From positions 362,678 through 426,677 of the forward strand of contig CAJNDS010002441.1 in the NCBI GenBank assembly GCA_905221605.1: DNA of 64,000 nt, given 5' to 3'. Below the pieces are notes generated by a model that worked only from the letters and a program-made list of their open reading frames with translations, was not told the DNA's origin and searched no databases. The stretch is from Symbiodinium natans. Its lineage: Eukaryota; Sar; Dinophyceae; Suessiales; Symbiodiniaceae. Position 1 is the stretch's first letter. Each line of letters begins with the position of its first letter. A program made the translations under genes and the position numbers. Below, one piece after another: positions 42,508 through 52,968 of the stretch.

Positions 42508-43436
42508 GCTGGGCGCTCTTATCAGCTTTACCCAAGCAGGCTCCGAACATCGCTTAGGGCTCTAGGGTTTTGGGTAGCACTAAGGCATAGATGTTTAATT
42601 TAAGATTCTTTCGCGCGAAACCCGAAACCCTGAGCCCTTACCCCTAAACCCAGAACCTGAAGTCGAGTTGCTTTTGATGTGGCCGTGCCATTTTGTTCTT
42701 GTGCGGTCGGGGTCTTCGTCCGGCGTTCAGGCAGTTCAGGAGTTGTGGCTTGGGGTTAAGTAGGGTTTAGGGTGAGCGTTTGGTATGAGTTTGAGATTCA
42801 GGTCCAATATAGTTTCCAGGCAAGACAGGGGCTCAAGGGATGTGCTCCCACCATCCTCCTTCAAACCTGAACACTGAACCCAACCCGAACCCCGAAACCC
42901 TAAACCCAGAGCCTTAACCCTGAACCCCAAGCTCAACCCCCAGGCACTAAGCCCTTGCTGGTTAGATTATGCAGGAAAGACCACCAAAGTGAATGGGTCC
43001 AATGCCATCGAAGTGCTCTCTTTGCTCGGTGGGGAGCACGGCCGCTTGTCAGATATTGGCTCAAGCTTTTGGCCTACTTTATAAGTACCAGGGAGTTGAT
43101 GGGAGTTGACAGCCTGAGCTTAGGCCTATATGCACATCCGATGAACCTGAGTAGGTCCAGTGTGTATGGCTTTAGGGTTGAGAGTTTCAGGGATATTTCT
43201 GGTGTTCTTCAGCGTGGGCGTGAGGGTGTTGAGGTTTGCGGGTCATAAGGAGGGTCTTGAGCACCCAGACAAGCTTACAACTTTCGTAACTCAAGCTCCA
43301 GGCTTCCAATATGCAGTTAGGGTTCCGGGTTTCGGGTTTCGGGTTTAGGGTTTAGGGTTTAGGGTTTAGGGTTAAAGCTACGGACGCCCCTCTTCATAGG
43401 CGTAGAACCGCAAGCCCTGTCGAAGGGCAGTTGCAT

Positions 43437-43548
43437 GGTCCCCGATTATGGCCCCTTACCTTTTTTTAAAAGGTTCGGAAGTGTGCGCTCTTGGCTTGTA
43501 CAGGGTACATCAGAAGTACATAAGAGACCCCATTCAAGGGCCCATATC
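43437..43548. repeat. inverted-repeat element, family L (copy 2)
   Basis: catggtccccgattatggcc to attcaagggcccatat; same block order as 2229-2352. Confidence 0.65.
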
Positions 43549-43564
43549 TACCCTTAGACCCTAG

Positions 43565-43627
43565 TGCGGTATGCAAACAACGGAGGCGACGAGGGCGACA
43601 GCTCCGGTGGCTTTCTTCAGCCACCTG
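43565..43627 (+). CDS. possible BTB gene exon
   Basis: Acceptor agaccctag, donor cctg|gtattc, phase 1 to 1. Encodes RYANNGGDEGDSSGGFLQPP, a Gly/Asp-rich loop; phase-neutral, so optional. Confidence 0.4.
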
Positions 43628-43652
43628 GTATTCAGAGGTTTTGGGGTTTAGG

Positions 43653-43760
43653 GTTCCCGAAACCCTAAATGACCCTAAATGACCCTAAATGACCCTAAAT
43701 GACCCTAAATGACCCTAAATGACCCTAAATGACCCTAAATGACCCTAAATGACCCTAAAC
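43653..43760. repeat. array of 10-mers CCCTAAATGA
   Basis: About ten perfect tandem copies of a CCCTAAATGA unit, a telomere-type unit with a 3-bp insertion. Confidence 0.95.
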
Positions 43761-44749
43761 CCAGGTTTCAAGATTCTTGCAGTTTCGATCTCTATCCAAG
43801 CAAGACAAAGGCAAGAAGCCTCCTCTAAACCCTTAACCCGAACGCCGAACGCTGAGCCAGCATCGCCTGGTTCAAGCTTGGGGGGGTTCGGGGGGTGGGT
43901 GGGGGCTTCAGGGTGGAAGAGCTTAGGGCACATATAGATCTTGAGCCCTAAATCCTAAACCCTACACCGAGGCCAGCACCTCAGCCAGCTGTGTCGTTAG
44001 GGGACCCCATGCTTCACTTGGTTCAGGTTCCTCCAACGGTTGGGATGTGCGGCTCAAGGTTTGGGGCTTAGGGTTTAGGGTTCGGGGTCTGGGCCATAGT
44101 TTTGCGCAGTGGAACAGCCATGCGGAAGCACGATTTGCATCGAACCACATCCTTTTTGGAGACCCATGGGTTCCAGCAGTGCCTTCCGGACTCGAATTTT
44201 AAGGCAGAGGAGAGAGAGCGGCAACCCCAGCCTCTAAATGCGGAAGCTCGAAGAAGAATCCTTGGAGCTCAGCCTGTTCGGCCCCCAGACACCTAAGCCC
44301 AAAGCTCTGGAAGCCCTACAGCGGGCTATTAAGTCACAAAGACTCCCGGACAGATGTGGCGAGAAAGTGGGTTATGGTGCACTGCACGGTTCCTAAGACA
44401 TTCGAACTATTGCACCTTGCGCACTGCATTTAAATTGCCTCAATTGCGGCAATCGCCTCGACTTGCTCTAGTCAGTGGCCCCGGCGAGCATAAGATAAGT
44501 GGAGCGCACAAGCCCCTATGCAATCGTAAACTTCCTGGGAGACTAGATGAACCCTGTACAAAAGGGTTCATGGTCCATATACCCGAATCGAGATTGTAGT
44601 AGTATGGGGTATATGACCCCAAGTTTAAAGGTTCATTTAGCCCACAAGGTTCATACATCCGAATTAGACCGTAAACCCTAAACCCTAAACCCTAAACCCT
44701 AAACCCTAAACCCTAAACCCTAAACCCTAAACCCTAAACCGCGAGAAGG

Positions 44750-44824
44750 CTCCATGACGCTGCCACACTCCGACGCGCGGCCGAGGCTGCCGCTGAGAGC
44801 GCAGCTGCTGGGCTGAGCACACGG
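44750..44824 (+). CDS. possible BTB gene exon, frame ambiguous
   Basis: After accgcgag or gagaag. Frames SMTLPHSDARPRLPLRAQLL (highest GC at third positions) or LHDAATLRRAAEAAAES are both open. Perfect CCCTAAA upstream, TTTAGGG downstream. Confidence 0.35.
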
Positions 44825-45425
44825 GGTTTAGGGTTTAGGGTTTCAGGTTAGGGTTTAGGGTTCAGGGGGTCCTGGGTGGGGTTGAGTAGTTGGGTTTTTT
44901 TGGATGAGAGGTTTAAGGGTTGCAGGGTTTAAACGCTAAAGTATTTGGGGTCTCTGTGCTTAGGGCCTTAACTTTTCTGGGTTTGAATAGTGCGCCCCCA
45001 GCCCGTACCTTTGCCGCCCGATTTATCCTTTCACCTTGCAATCATACACGGACCTAGTTCAAATAGAATGGAATTCTGTGTAGCCTCAATATATACATAT
45101 ATAGATATTATATATATATATATATATGTATTTGTACATATATGCTCACCCCCCGCCCCCCCCCCATGACCCACCGGGAGGCCGTGTCGGAGTAAGAAAT
45201 CCGTATTTACGAGGGAAACAGATCTAGGTGGGTCATGGGGGGGATGTGTCCATATATATATATATATATATATATGCATTGCTCTTACCATATATAGTGT
45301 ATAGGGGGGATCATGGGGTGTTCTTTATGCCCCGGCATGTTCGATGTGATGTATGCTCGTTTCTTCCCCCAGCCGAACCCCAAACCCTGAATCCTGAATC
45401 CTATACCCTAAACCCTAAACCCTAG

Positions 45426-45485
45426 AACCTGTTCAATGCTGAGGCGGGCGAGGATGAGGATGAGATCATCAAGCTCCTCGTGCAG
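45426..45485 (+). CDS. BTB gene exon: BTB2 C-terminal helix (1)
   Basis: Acceptor accctag, donor gcag|gtgcgt, 20 codons, phase 0 to 0. EDEDEIIKLLVQ continues as ANELGAVRLK in the next exon, the typical L-L-x-x-A-x-x-x-x-x-x-x-L-K end of BTB domains. Confidence 0.75.
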
Positions 45486-45552
45486 GTGCGTGCGTGGCTT
45501 TCGCTGGTTTGCGCTCGGCGGTGGAGATTGCTATCCAAGGCCTTCACCCTTA

Positions 45553-45696
45553 GAACCCTAAGGGTCCATGTACCTTTACAGTATATACTTGCACCCTAAC
45601 TACTCTTATACCATAAAAACCCTAAACCCTAAACCCTAAACCCCTTTTTAAAGGCCACGTATATACTACATAGGTACATGGACCCTTAGGGTAACC
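45553..45696. repeat. palindromic element, family B, with CCCTAAA in its loop
   Basis: Arms taagggtccatgtacc and ggtacatggacccttag are intact, but the loop carries several CCCTAAA units (45615-45640). Confidence 0.88.
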
Positions 45697-46075
45697 CTAA
45701 TCCTCAAGCATTCATCCTGACCCCTGATTCCTTACCTTCAAACCTTAACCCTAAACCCGGGGGTTTAGGGTTTAGGGTTTAGGGTTTAGGGTTTAGGGTT
45801 TAGGGTTTAGGGTCAGAACCCAGTCAACTGGTGTCTGCTGAACTTCGCAAGTCAAGCATTCCCAAAACACCCACTGCGTAGCTCTTGTTTGGTGTTGCCT
45901 TTTTGTTGCAGAATCCGTAAATGTGAAGCTACTTAGAGGTCGGAGTGCTCTTTTCTTGTGGTCAAGCCGCAGCGCCACAGCCAACCCAAAACCCACAAAC
46001 TTGCAGGGAACAAATGTATGGGGCAGTAACACGAACATACTACAGTACATCATTAGTGTGTTTAGTTTGTATATG

Positions 46076-46109
<34 letters not shown>

Positions 46110-46357
46110 TATCTGTATGTATAAGAGCTATAATCACAGTTTCATGGATGCATATGTTCACACATAGACATATATGTGTATGTGCATATATATATATATA
46201 TGTAGTCGAGCATGTGGTTATAGCAGCAGGCTTTGAAGCTTACATCAAACCTAAGCTCCACAAGCGTCACACCAGAAACCTCCGAAACCATCTTGACCCA
46301 AGCCACTGCAAAGCCCTAATCTATTGGAGAGTTCGGTCGACGGATTTAGGTAAACAG

Positions 46358-46490
46358 GACCTTAAAAATATTCTTTCGGGTGACTATAGGGGTCGGAATA
46401 ATTGCTAGTCGTCTTCCCTTATGGCCCCTATACAAAATATACTATAAAACCTCCCCCGAAGCCTTATTCTAATTATTCAGGCCCCTATTT
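46358..46490. repeat. inverted-repeat element, family K (copy 1)
   Basis: ggggtcggaataattgctag ... cttatggcccctatacaaa ... attctaattattcaggcccc. A second copy is at 55483-55575 (gggatcggaatagtttctaa). Confidence 0.75.
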
Positions 46491-46537
46491 TGCGTTGTTT
46501 TTGTTTTTAATGGCTGGGTTTTCCACGCGAACCCCAG

Positions 46538-46566
46538 GCCAACGAGCTGGGAGCTGTGAGATTAAA
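46538..46566 (+). CDS. BTB gene exon: BTB2 C-terminal helix (2)
   Basis: 29 nt, acceptor gcgaaccccag, donor taaa|gttgcc, phase 0 to 2. Encodes ANELGAVRLK, completing the helix begun at 45426. Confidence 0.65.
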
Positions 46567-46932
46567 GTTGCCTGGACCGCGAGGAACTGGGTTGATCGGT
46601 TTCGGTGTCTGAACCCTGAGGCCTTAAACTCTAAACCCAACACCCTAAATCCTAAACCCTAAACTAGGCCCTAAACCGGTGGCCAGGGTCCCAAGTTTTA
46701 AGAAAGCATACCTAGCATTTTCATTGGGAGGTCTGTTGGTGTTGAGGATGTGTGTCGTGGGACTTCCATCCGTGCGGGTTTGCATTTGTGACGCTAAGCC
46801 CTAAGCCTCAAGCCCTCAGCCTTAATCCTTAAGGCCGAAGCCCGCTTAGGGCTTCGCCCTAAGCCCTAAGCCGTAACCGGCGCAGCTGTTTGCCTAGGCA
46901 GCTTTGGGTCCCTTCTGCTTGGGGGTTGAGCC

Positions 46933-47027
46933 TTACCTCAACCCCCAAAATATGTAAAATAATAGCCCTTTTTTAAGGGTTTTGGGCAGTTTTTTTGTTT
47001 TTTTTTTAAAAACTTTGGGGGTCCAGG
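46933..47027. repeat. inverted element, family J (copy 2)
   Basis: cctcaacccccaaaatatgt ... aatagcccttttttaagggt ... aaaactttgggggtcc; compare 12930-13008. Confidence 0.8.
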
Positions 47028-47338
47028 TATGTACTTGGAGGTTCAGGGGGTAGTTCTTCCTGGCGGCATCACGAGGGAAATATAGGGGGATAGAAGGTTT
47101 AGGCTCTAGGGTACCGGGCTTCTATAGCGTTTACAGCTGTAGCGGGTTAGATTAGATGATGCTTTACACCTTTTTGTTGTGGGTGGTGGGGGGTGGGGGG
47201 TGGGGTGGGAGGGGGGACCCTATATTTATCACTACCCGCAAACCTTCAAGCAGGGCCCCAGCGTAGAACTTGAGTTGTTGTTTGTGACTTTTACGGTTTT
47301 CCACTTTAGCCATTCCATGGCCCTAAACTCTAAAGCTT

Positions 47339-47494
47339 GAGATGTTTCCCCCCTATACTAACAGCTCCTTAAAATAGGGATGAGAATGGGGTGTACTAGA
47401 AATCCCTACTAAGGATTCTTAAGGACTGTAATTATAGTAGGAGGTACTCGAATCCCTATTAAGCACTGTTGGTATAGGGGTGGAACATCCCAAC
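47339..47494. repeat. compound family A element
   Basis: Left end gatgtttcccccctatacta and right end ggtataggggtggaacatcc with an extra internal aaggactgtaattatagtag half: a nested or duplicated copy. Confidence 0.8.
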
Positions 47495-47542
47495 CTAAAG
47501 CACTCAAGCCTAGGAATGGAAGCCTAGGAATGGACAGCTTGC

Positions 47543-47739
47543 TTAGGGTTTAGGGTTTAGGGTTTAGGGTTTAGGGTTTAGGGTTTAGGGTTTAGGGTTT
47601 AGGGTTTAGGGTTTAGGGTTTAGGGTTTAGGGTTTAGGGTTTAGGGTTTAGGGTTTAGGGTTTAGGGTTTAGGGTTTATGGTTTAGGGTTTAGGGTTTAG
47701 GGTTTAGGGTTTAGGGTTTAGGGTTTAGGGTTTAGGGTC
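47543..47739. repeat. longest TTTAGGG array in the window
   Basis: About 28 units with one variant (tttatgg). Confidence 0.97.
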
Positions 47740-48056
47740 CTGAGAGATCAGCAACGCGAGGGCGGGTTATTTGGAAAAGGATCTTCGGACTTCAGGCTTC
47801 TGAGCGTTCGGGCTTCTAGCTTTATGGGGGTTGAGAGTTTAGAGTTTATAGGTTTTAGGGTTTCAGGGTTTCAGGGTGCCGGGGTTTATGCGTTTGGGGC
47901 TTTAGGGGGTTTATAGCTTTGAACCCTAAATCCTAAGCCCTAAACCCCAAACCCCAAACCCTAAACCCTAACCCCTAAACCCTAAACCCTGTGGTACTTG
48001 TAGGGTTCCGTAGGGCCGATGGGACTCCCAAGGCCGACCTTAGGCCCCCAAGACAC

Positions 48057-48231
48057 TCCCAAAGGCTCCATGTACCCATATAGTAGATACCTAGGCCTTA
48101 AAGGGGTTCCTACCCTAAACCCTAAACCCTAAACCCTAAACCCTAAACCCTAAACCCTAAACCCTATAACCTAAACCCTAAACCCCCAGCCCTTTCGCAG
48201 ACTATAAGGGTACATGGAGCCTTTGGGACTC
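48057..48231. repeat. palindromic element (family B-like) with CCCTAAA array in its loop
   Basis: Arms cccaaaggctccatgtaccc and gggtacatggagcctttggg are perfect inverted repeats; between them lies a ten-unit CCCTAAA array (48113-48186). The next BTB exon starts only 7 bp after the right arm. Confidence 0.9.
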
Positions 48232-48237
48232 AGGCAG

Positions 48238-48304
48238 TGGGCACTGCGAATGACGGTGCATCACTTCAAGGAGCTCGCGCTCAGGCTGCGAAAGGGGCTG
48301 GGGG
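48238..48304 (+). CDS. BTB gene exon: second BACK-like helix
   Basis: Acceptor ctcaggcag, donor in the repeat (gggg|gtttagg), phase 0 to 1. ALRMTVHHFKELALRLR parallels CMRFALHNF of the first half. Ends directly at a TTTAGGG-type array. Confidence 0.6.
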
Positions 48305-48306
48305 GT

Positions 48307-48455
48307 TTAGGGTTTTTAGGGTTTTTAGGGTTTTTAGGGTTTTTAGGGTTTTTAGATTTTTAGGGTTTTTAGGGTTTTTAGGGTTTTTAGATTTTTAGGG
48401 TTTTTAGGGTTTTTAGGGTTTTTAGGGTTTTTAGGGTTTTTAGGGTTTTTGGGGT
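48307..48455. repeat. variant array of GGGTTTTTA 9-mers
   Basis: About 15 units of agggttttt with a few attttt variants, starting at the exon donor. Confidence 0.95.
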
Positions 48456-48620
48456 TTTTAGGGTTCAGGGTTTAGGGTTTGGGGGGTAAGGGGAGGGGGG
48501 GTTGGGACTTGCTGAGAGCTTTCCATATAAGTCCTGTAGGGCTTAGTGTTGTTCTGCTCAAGCGGCAAGAGGGGCAGCAGCTTGAAAGAGGGGTCAGGTT
48601 TCAGAACTATCTACCACCCC

Positions 48621-48623
48621 TCC

Positions 48624-48674
<51 letters not shown>
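48621..48674. repeat. poly-C run
   Basis: About 54 C. Poly-Pro frames over it are artefacts. Confidence 0.95.
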
Positions 48675-48676
<2 letters not shown>

Positions 48677-48950
48677 CCTCCACCCCCTTCCACCCCCTTC
48701 CACCCCCTTCGCCCCCCTTCCCAAACCCTAAACCCTAGACCCTAAACCCTAGACCCCGACAAACCTCCACCCTCAAGCAAAGCCTCCCTGAACGCAGGTT
48801 CAGGATAGGGCGTAAATCCCAAGCACCCTGAACCCAAGCCTTTAAACCCTAAAACCCACATCCCAAACCCTAAACCCCAAACCCTAAACCCTAAACCCAA
48901 ATCCCAAACCCTAAACCCAAATCCCAACCACCCTGAAGCCCAAACCGAAG

Positions 48951-49006
48951 CCTCCTTGACGGCCAGGGGTGCCTTGGAGGTGCTGCCAGGCAGCCTCCTC
49001 ACAGAG
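48951..49006 (+). CDS. BTB gene exon: BACK-like continuation
   Basis: Acceptor aaaccgaag, donor agag|gttggg, phase 1 to 0. LTARGALEVLPGSLLTE has the L-P-x-x-L-L turn of BACK-like regions. CCCTAAA upstream, TTTAGGG downstream. Confidence 0.6.
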
Positions 49007-49141
49007 GTTGGGCGCGTTTAGGTTTTAGCGTTTAGGGTTTAGGGTTTAGGGTTTAGCGTTTAGGGTTTAGGGTTTAGCGTTTAGGGTTTAGGGTTTAGGG
49101 CTTAGGGTTTAGGGTTTGGAGGCCTAAGGATATGTAAGCTA

Positions 49142-49823
49142 AGGACACACAGACACACAGACACGCAGACACACAGACACACAGACACGCAGACACACAG
49201 ACACACAGACACACAGACACACAGACACACAGACACACAGACACACAGACACACAGACACACAGACACACAGACACACCGACCCACGGACCCACGGACGC
49301 ACGGACACACGGACACACAGACACCCACAGACACCCGCAGACACCCACAGACACCCACAGACACCCACAGACACCCACAGACACCCACAGACACGCACAG
49401 ACACCCACAGACACCCACAGACACGCACAGACACGCACAGACACGCACGGACACGCACAGACACGCACAGACACGCACAGACACGCACAGACACGCACAG
49501 AAACGCACAGACACGCAGACACACGCAGACACACGCAGACACACGCAGACACACGCAGACACACGCAGACACACGCAGACACACGCAGACACACGCAGAC
49601 ACACGCAGAAACACGCAGACACACGCAGACACACGCAGACACACGCAGACACACGCAGACACACGCAGACACACGCAGACACACGCAGACACACGCAGAC
49701 ACACGCAGAGACACGCAGACACACGCAGACACACGCAGACACACGTAGACACACGCAGACACACGCAGACACACGCAGACACACGCAGACACACGCAGAC
49801 GCACGCAGACGCACGCAGACGCA

Positions 49824-49858
<35 letters not shown>

Positions 49859-49885
49859 ACACACACAAACACACACACACACACA
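49142..49885. repeat. GACACACGCA-type minisatellite
   Basis: About 740 bp of 8- to 10-mers: acagacac, acagacaccc, then long runs of acacgcagac, ending in (CA)n. All three minus frames stay open (Cys/Val-rich, 249-263 codons), which is expected from the period and is not a gene. Confidence 0.97.
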
Positions 49886-50215
49886 CAATTTAACTCTGTT
49901 TTTGTTATTTTGTTTTGGTTTTGTTATTTTCTCTGTTTTGTTATATACGTATTATCCAAAATCATATTTATTACAATATATATTTTATTTAATATCAAAT
50001 AAATTAATTATAAACCGTAGCATGTTTGTATAATATATTACCGTAAATTTACTTGAATTAATTCGCACGTGTTTGACAGCCTTGTACAGGACCATCAGGG
50101 GGAATAGGGGGATTTAAGAGCAGCATCATCTTTTTCACGAATGACAGTTACTTTGCCAATTTTCTTTTTATGTTTATACACACACACACACACACGCACA
50201 CTAGTTAGCCTAAGC
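49886..50215. other. AT-rich unique stretch
   Basis: No coding signal; poly-T/A-rich sequence (ttttgttattttgttttgg) and a short (CA)n at 50178-50200. Confidence 0.6.
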
Positions 50216-50412
50216 CGGCATCAGGTCTACAACACCACGTGCTCGGCGCTAAACCCTAGACCCTAAGCCCTAAACCCTAAACCCTAAACCCTTAAACCCT
50301 AAACCCCAAAACCCTAAACCCTAAACTCGTCGGAATCATAGTGTTCACATGATCACATGATCATTTAGTCTTTCTTTGTGCTGCCACGCTCTCTTGCTGA
50401 TCATGGGCAAAG

Positions 50413-50490
50413 CCTCTCGGGATAAACCGCTTGTACGGCTTTGGTCCCTACTTCGACGCGAAGGCGGGCCCCAAGCAGCCCACGGCCAAG
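50413..50490 (+). CDS. BTB gene exon: C-terminal region
   Basis: Acceptor gggcaaag, donor caag|gtgttg, phase 0 to 0. Encodes PLGINRLYGFGPYFDAKAGP then KQPTAK. An alternative donor at 50506 exists. Domain unknown. Confidence 0.6.
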
Positions 50491-51198
50491 GTGTTGGCCC
50501 AGGCCGGTGGGTTTTTAAATCCTAGGCCAGGTTTGCCTGCGCAGTTAAAAAGACACCCTTATGCAGGCGGCTGGTCGTCCGATTGGCGGGCTCATTGGAG
50601 TGAGGCCCGGCTACGGTCCACCTTTTGCTGCTGCAGCTGTGCCAGAATCGGCGCCGCCACTGACTCCACCCATCCCCATCGAGGTCTCACCATCCTGGTA
50701 TCTCCATACAAGCCTTGCGAGTTAGGGTTGAGGGTTTAGGGTGTTGGGTTTTGGGTTGAGGGTTTTTAGGGTTTAGGGTTTAGGATAACAGAGCACGGGC
50801 ACTGGGGCAAATTTCAGCCCCTTTGTTCGGGTTCTCGAAGTATAAATGCCCGCAATATACTTGGTAGCCTTCATATGCTACATGGGTACTTCCCACAACA
50901 GGGCTACCCCAAATAGTCCCCCAAGATGCGAAATTCCTTGTGAACCCTAAACCCTAAACCCCAAACCCTTAACCCTAAACCCTAAACCCCAAACCCTTTT
51001 TTGGAAATCAGAATCCCCCATCCCCACCTCCCTCCATTTTTGAAGCCAGGTTGTAGGCCTCGTCCCTGAACCCCAAGGTGCTCTAAAGCCTGAACCCTAA
51101 ACGCTAAACCCTGAACCCTGAACCCTGAACCCTGGACCCTGAACCCTGAACCCTGAACCCTAACCCTCAACCCTCAACCCTCACGCCGTTGCGCGCAG

Positions 51199-51274
51199 GT
51201 CCTGCGCGAAGTCGCGGTGGGTTACGATCGGCTTCTTGGCCCAAGCCTGCTGGCTCGGAGGCGGAGGGCACTGC
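51199..51274 (+). CDS. BTB gene exon: C-terminal region
   Basis: Acceptor gttgcgcgcag, donor ctgc|gtgagc (consensus), phase 0 to 1. Encodes LREVAVGYDRLLGPSLLARR. CCCTGAA/CCCTCAA repeats upstream, TTTAGGG downstream. Confidence 0.68.
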
Positions 51275-51860
51275 GTGAGCCATTCTTTGTTTCTTCTCTT
51301 TTGGGGTTTTCGGGGTTTAGGGGTTTAGGGATTAGGGTTTAGGGTTTTTGGGGTTCAGGGGTGCGGCGTTTAGGGTTTCGGGGCTGTGGGCTTAGGATTC
51401 AGGATTCCAGGGTCCAGGGTTTAGACTTTGAAAGGTTCGGTCCCTAATTTCTAGGCTTTTAGGGTTTTACGGTTCATGGTTTAAGGTGCGGCGGCCCTTC
51501 CCTTACGCCCTGAATGGAGTCTCTAGGAGATGTCAGAAATCCCGTGCCCCCCCACCCCCCCTCCAGCCAAGAGTCCGTAAACCCTAAACAGGCCCGACAC
51601 CCTAACCCTAAGACCTAACGACCCCCCCAACAAACAAAAAATGTCAATAAGCAAAAACGAACCCTCCGCCCGAGGCTGCTTCCATCCGCGGCCAAGGGGC
51701 TCCGTTGGGAACTCTCGGTGCTGCCTCAAGCAGATCCCGAGCCCGCCATAAGGGTTTAGGGTTTAGGGTTCAGGGTTTAGTTCAGGGGTTCAGGGTTCAG
51801 GGGTTCAGGGTTCAGGGTTCAGGTTTCAGGGTTCAGGGTTTAGGGTTTAGGGTTTAGGGT

Positions 51861-51951
51861 TGGGATGTTCCCCCTTATACTAACAGTCCTTAACAGATTT
51901 TAAAAAGGGGTACCATAATCCCAACCAATAGTATCAGGGGGCACATCCCAA
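51861..51951. repeat. palindromic element, family A
   Basis: gttgggatgttccccctta and atcagggggcacatcccaa ends. Confidence 0.85.
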
Positions 51952-52705
51952 GTTTCGGGGTGTTGGGGTTTAAGGTTTAGGGGCTCAGGGTTGAAGGTTC
52001 AGTGGTTGAGATTTAAGGTTTGGAGGTTCGAAAGGCCTCAGGTTTGTCAGGTTTTGGGGGTTTGGGGGTTGGGGGATTACGGCGTAGCGTGGAACAGCTG
52101 GGAAGATGGAACCTGTTCACCATTCCCCCTACTGCTTGGGTATAGAGACGCGACTACGAATAGCTCATGCGAGGCTTGAGAGGTTTTAGGATTCTACCCC
52201 CCGAGTGTCTTGAGCGAAGAAGCGTTTAGATCAGAGTGTGTTTGGATTTGTGGTTCGGCGATTGAGGCTTGTACAGGCAAAGGTTCGAGCATCCGGCTTT
52301 GTCCTTTTGTTTCTTACACGACATGTCACCCACAAAAGTATAAGCCGGGCTCCAACCAAACTAGGACGAGTTGTTTGCATCAGAACTCTGGGAAGCAAAA
52401 TGGCAAAAATCTTGAGCCAACCAGGAATCTCAAACCCTGATCGGAATCCCAAGTCCTAAACCCCCACACCCCCACCAAAAAATGACTCCCTAGACTTCTC
52501 GATCCCCACCCAAAGAAAAACACAAAATGCTACTTCGAGCATCCCCACCCTGACCCTTGAATCCAAGCCCCTCTCGAAAAGCCTGAAACCGCAAACCTAC
52601 GTCCATTTCGGAAGCTGGGGTTTCTTACCCTAAGCTCTAAACCCTAAACCCTAAACCCTAAACCCTAAACCCTAAAACCCTAAACCCTAAACCCTAAAGA
52701 CCTAG

Positions 52706-52848
52706 CCTATGAAACCTCTGCCACCTGGCTGTGCGACTTCCAGTCAGCTACGCGGGCGGCACAACAACCTAACCCTACGGGAGGGCTGCTTTTTGTGGCA
52801 TCACTCGGAGAACTCCTTGTGAAAGGCCCCTCCAGGACAGGGAGCTAA
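52706..52848 (+). CDS. probable BTB gene terminal exon
   Basis: Acceptor aaagacctag, phase 1 start matching 51274, 47 codons to TAA. It includes SATWLCDFQSATRAAQQ and GGLLFVASLGELLVK. No domain recognised. CCCTAAA array abuts upstream. Confidence 0.55.
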
Positions 52849-52869
52849 TGACGGCTTAGGGCTTAGGGT

Positions 52870-52968
52870 TACAGTTGCCCGCCTGAGCCTCCCTGGCCTG
52901 CTCCTTGCGTCTGGCCACGTTCCGGTACAGTTGCCCGCCTGAGCCTCCTTGGCCTGCTTGTTGTGTCC
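52870..52968. repeat. 56-bp tandem duplication
   Basis: acagttgcccgcctgagcct occurs at 52871 and 52927; the following cctggcctgct is also shared. The minus strand is open and charged (RKEQAREAQAGN), the plus strand less so. Confidence 0.85.

Larger units (their letters stand above)
22273..52848 (+). other. double-BTB-domain protein gene (>20 micro-exons)
   Basis: Exons for BTB1 (22273, 24619, 25314, 26398, 27145), a BACK-like part (33356, 34573), a linker (36415, 36746, 37769), BTB2 (39325, 39992, 42457, 45426, 46538), a second BACK-like part (48238, 48951) and a tail (50413, 51199, 52706) follow in protein order on one strand. Runs of adjacent exons agree in phase without forcing. BTB domains mediate dimerisation and often recruit Cullin-3 ubiquitin ligases; that role is family knowledge, not shown here. 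Junctions 27223-28837, 34628-36415, 42507-45426 and 46566-48238 are unresolved. The 5' end is missing. Two adjacent BTB genes instead of one is possible. Confidence 0.75.

Noticed and set aside
43056-43065. TTGGCTCAAG, the end of the dinoflagellate spliced leader
   Set aside because: Only 10 nt match, without the rest of the leader; likely chance.
43653-43760. CRISPR-like regular repeat
   Set aside because: The 10-bp units are contiguous without spacers and no cas genes are present; a eukaryotic satellite explains it.
47543-47739. Chromosome end or telomere
   Set aside because: The arrays are interstitial, in both orientations, with unique sequence and genes on both sides.
49095-49888. Three overlapping minus-strand ORFs of about 250 codons
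   Set aside because: They are translations of a GACACACGCA-type minisatellite; all three frames are open because the unit lacks stops.
50403-50430. MGKASRDK start resembling FtsJ/Trm7-type methyltransferases
   Set aside because: Only eight residues match and no continuation was found; the overlapping frame with GC-rich third positions fits the exon and splice phases better.
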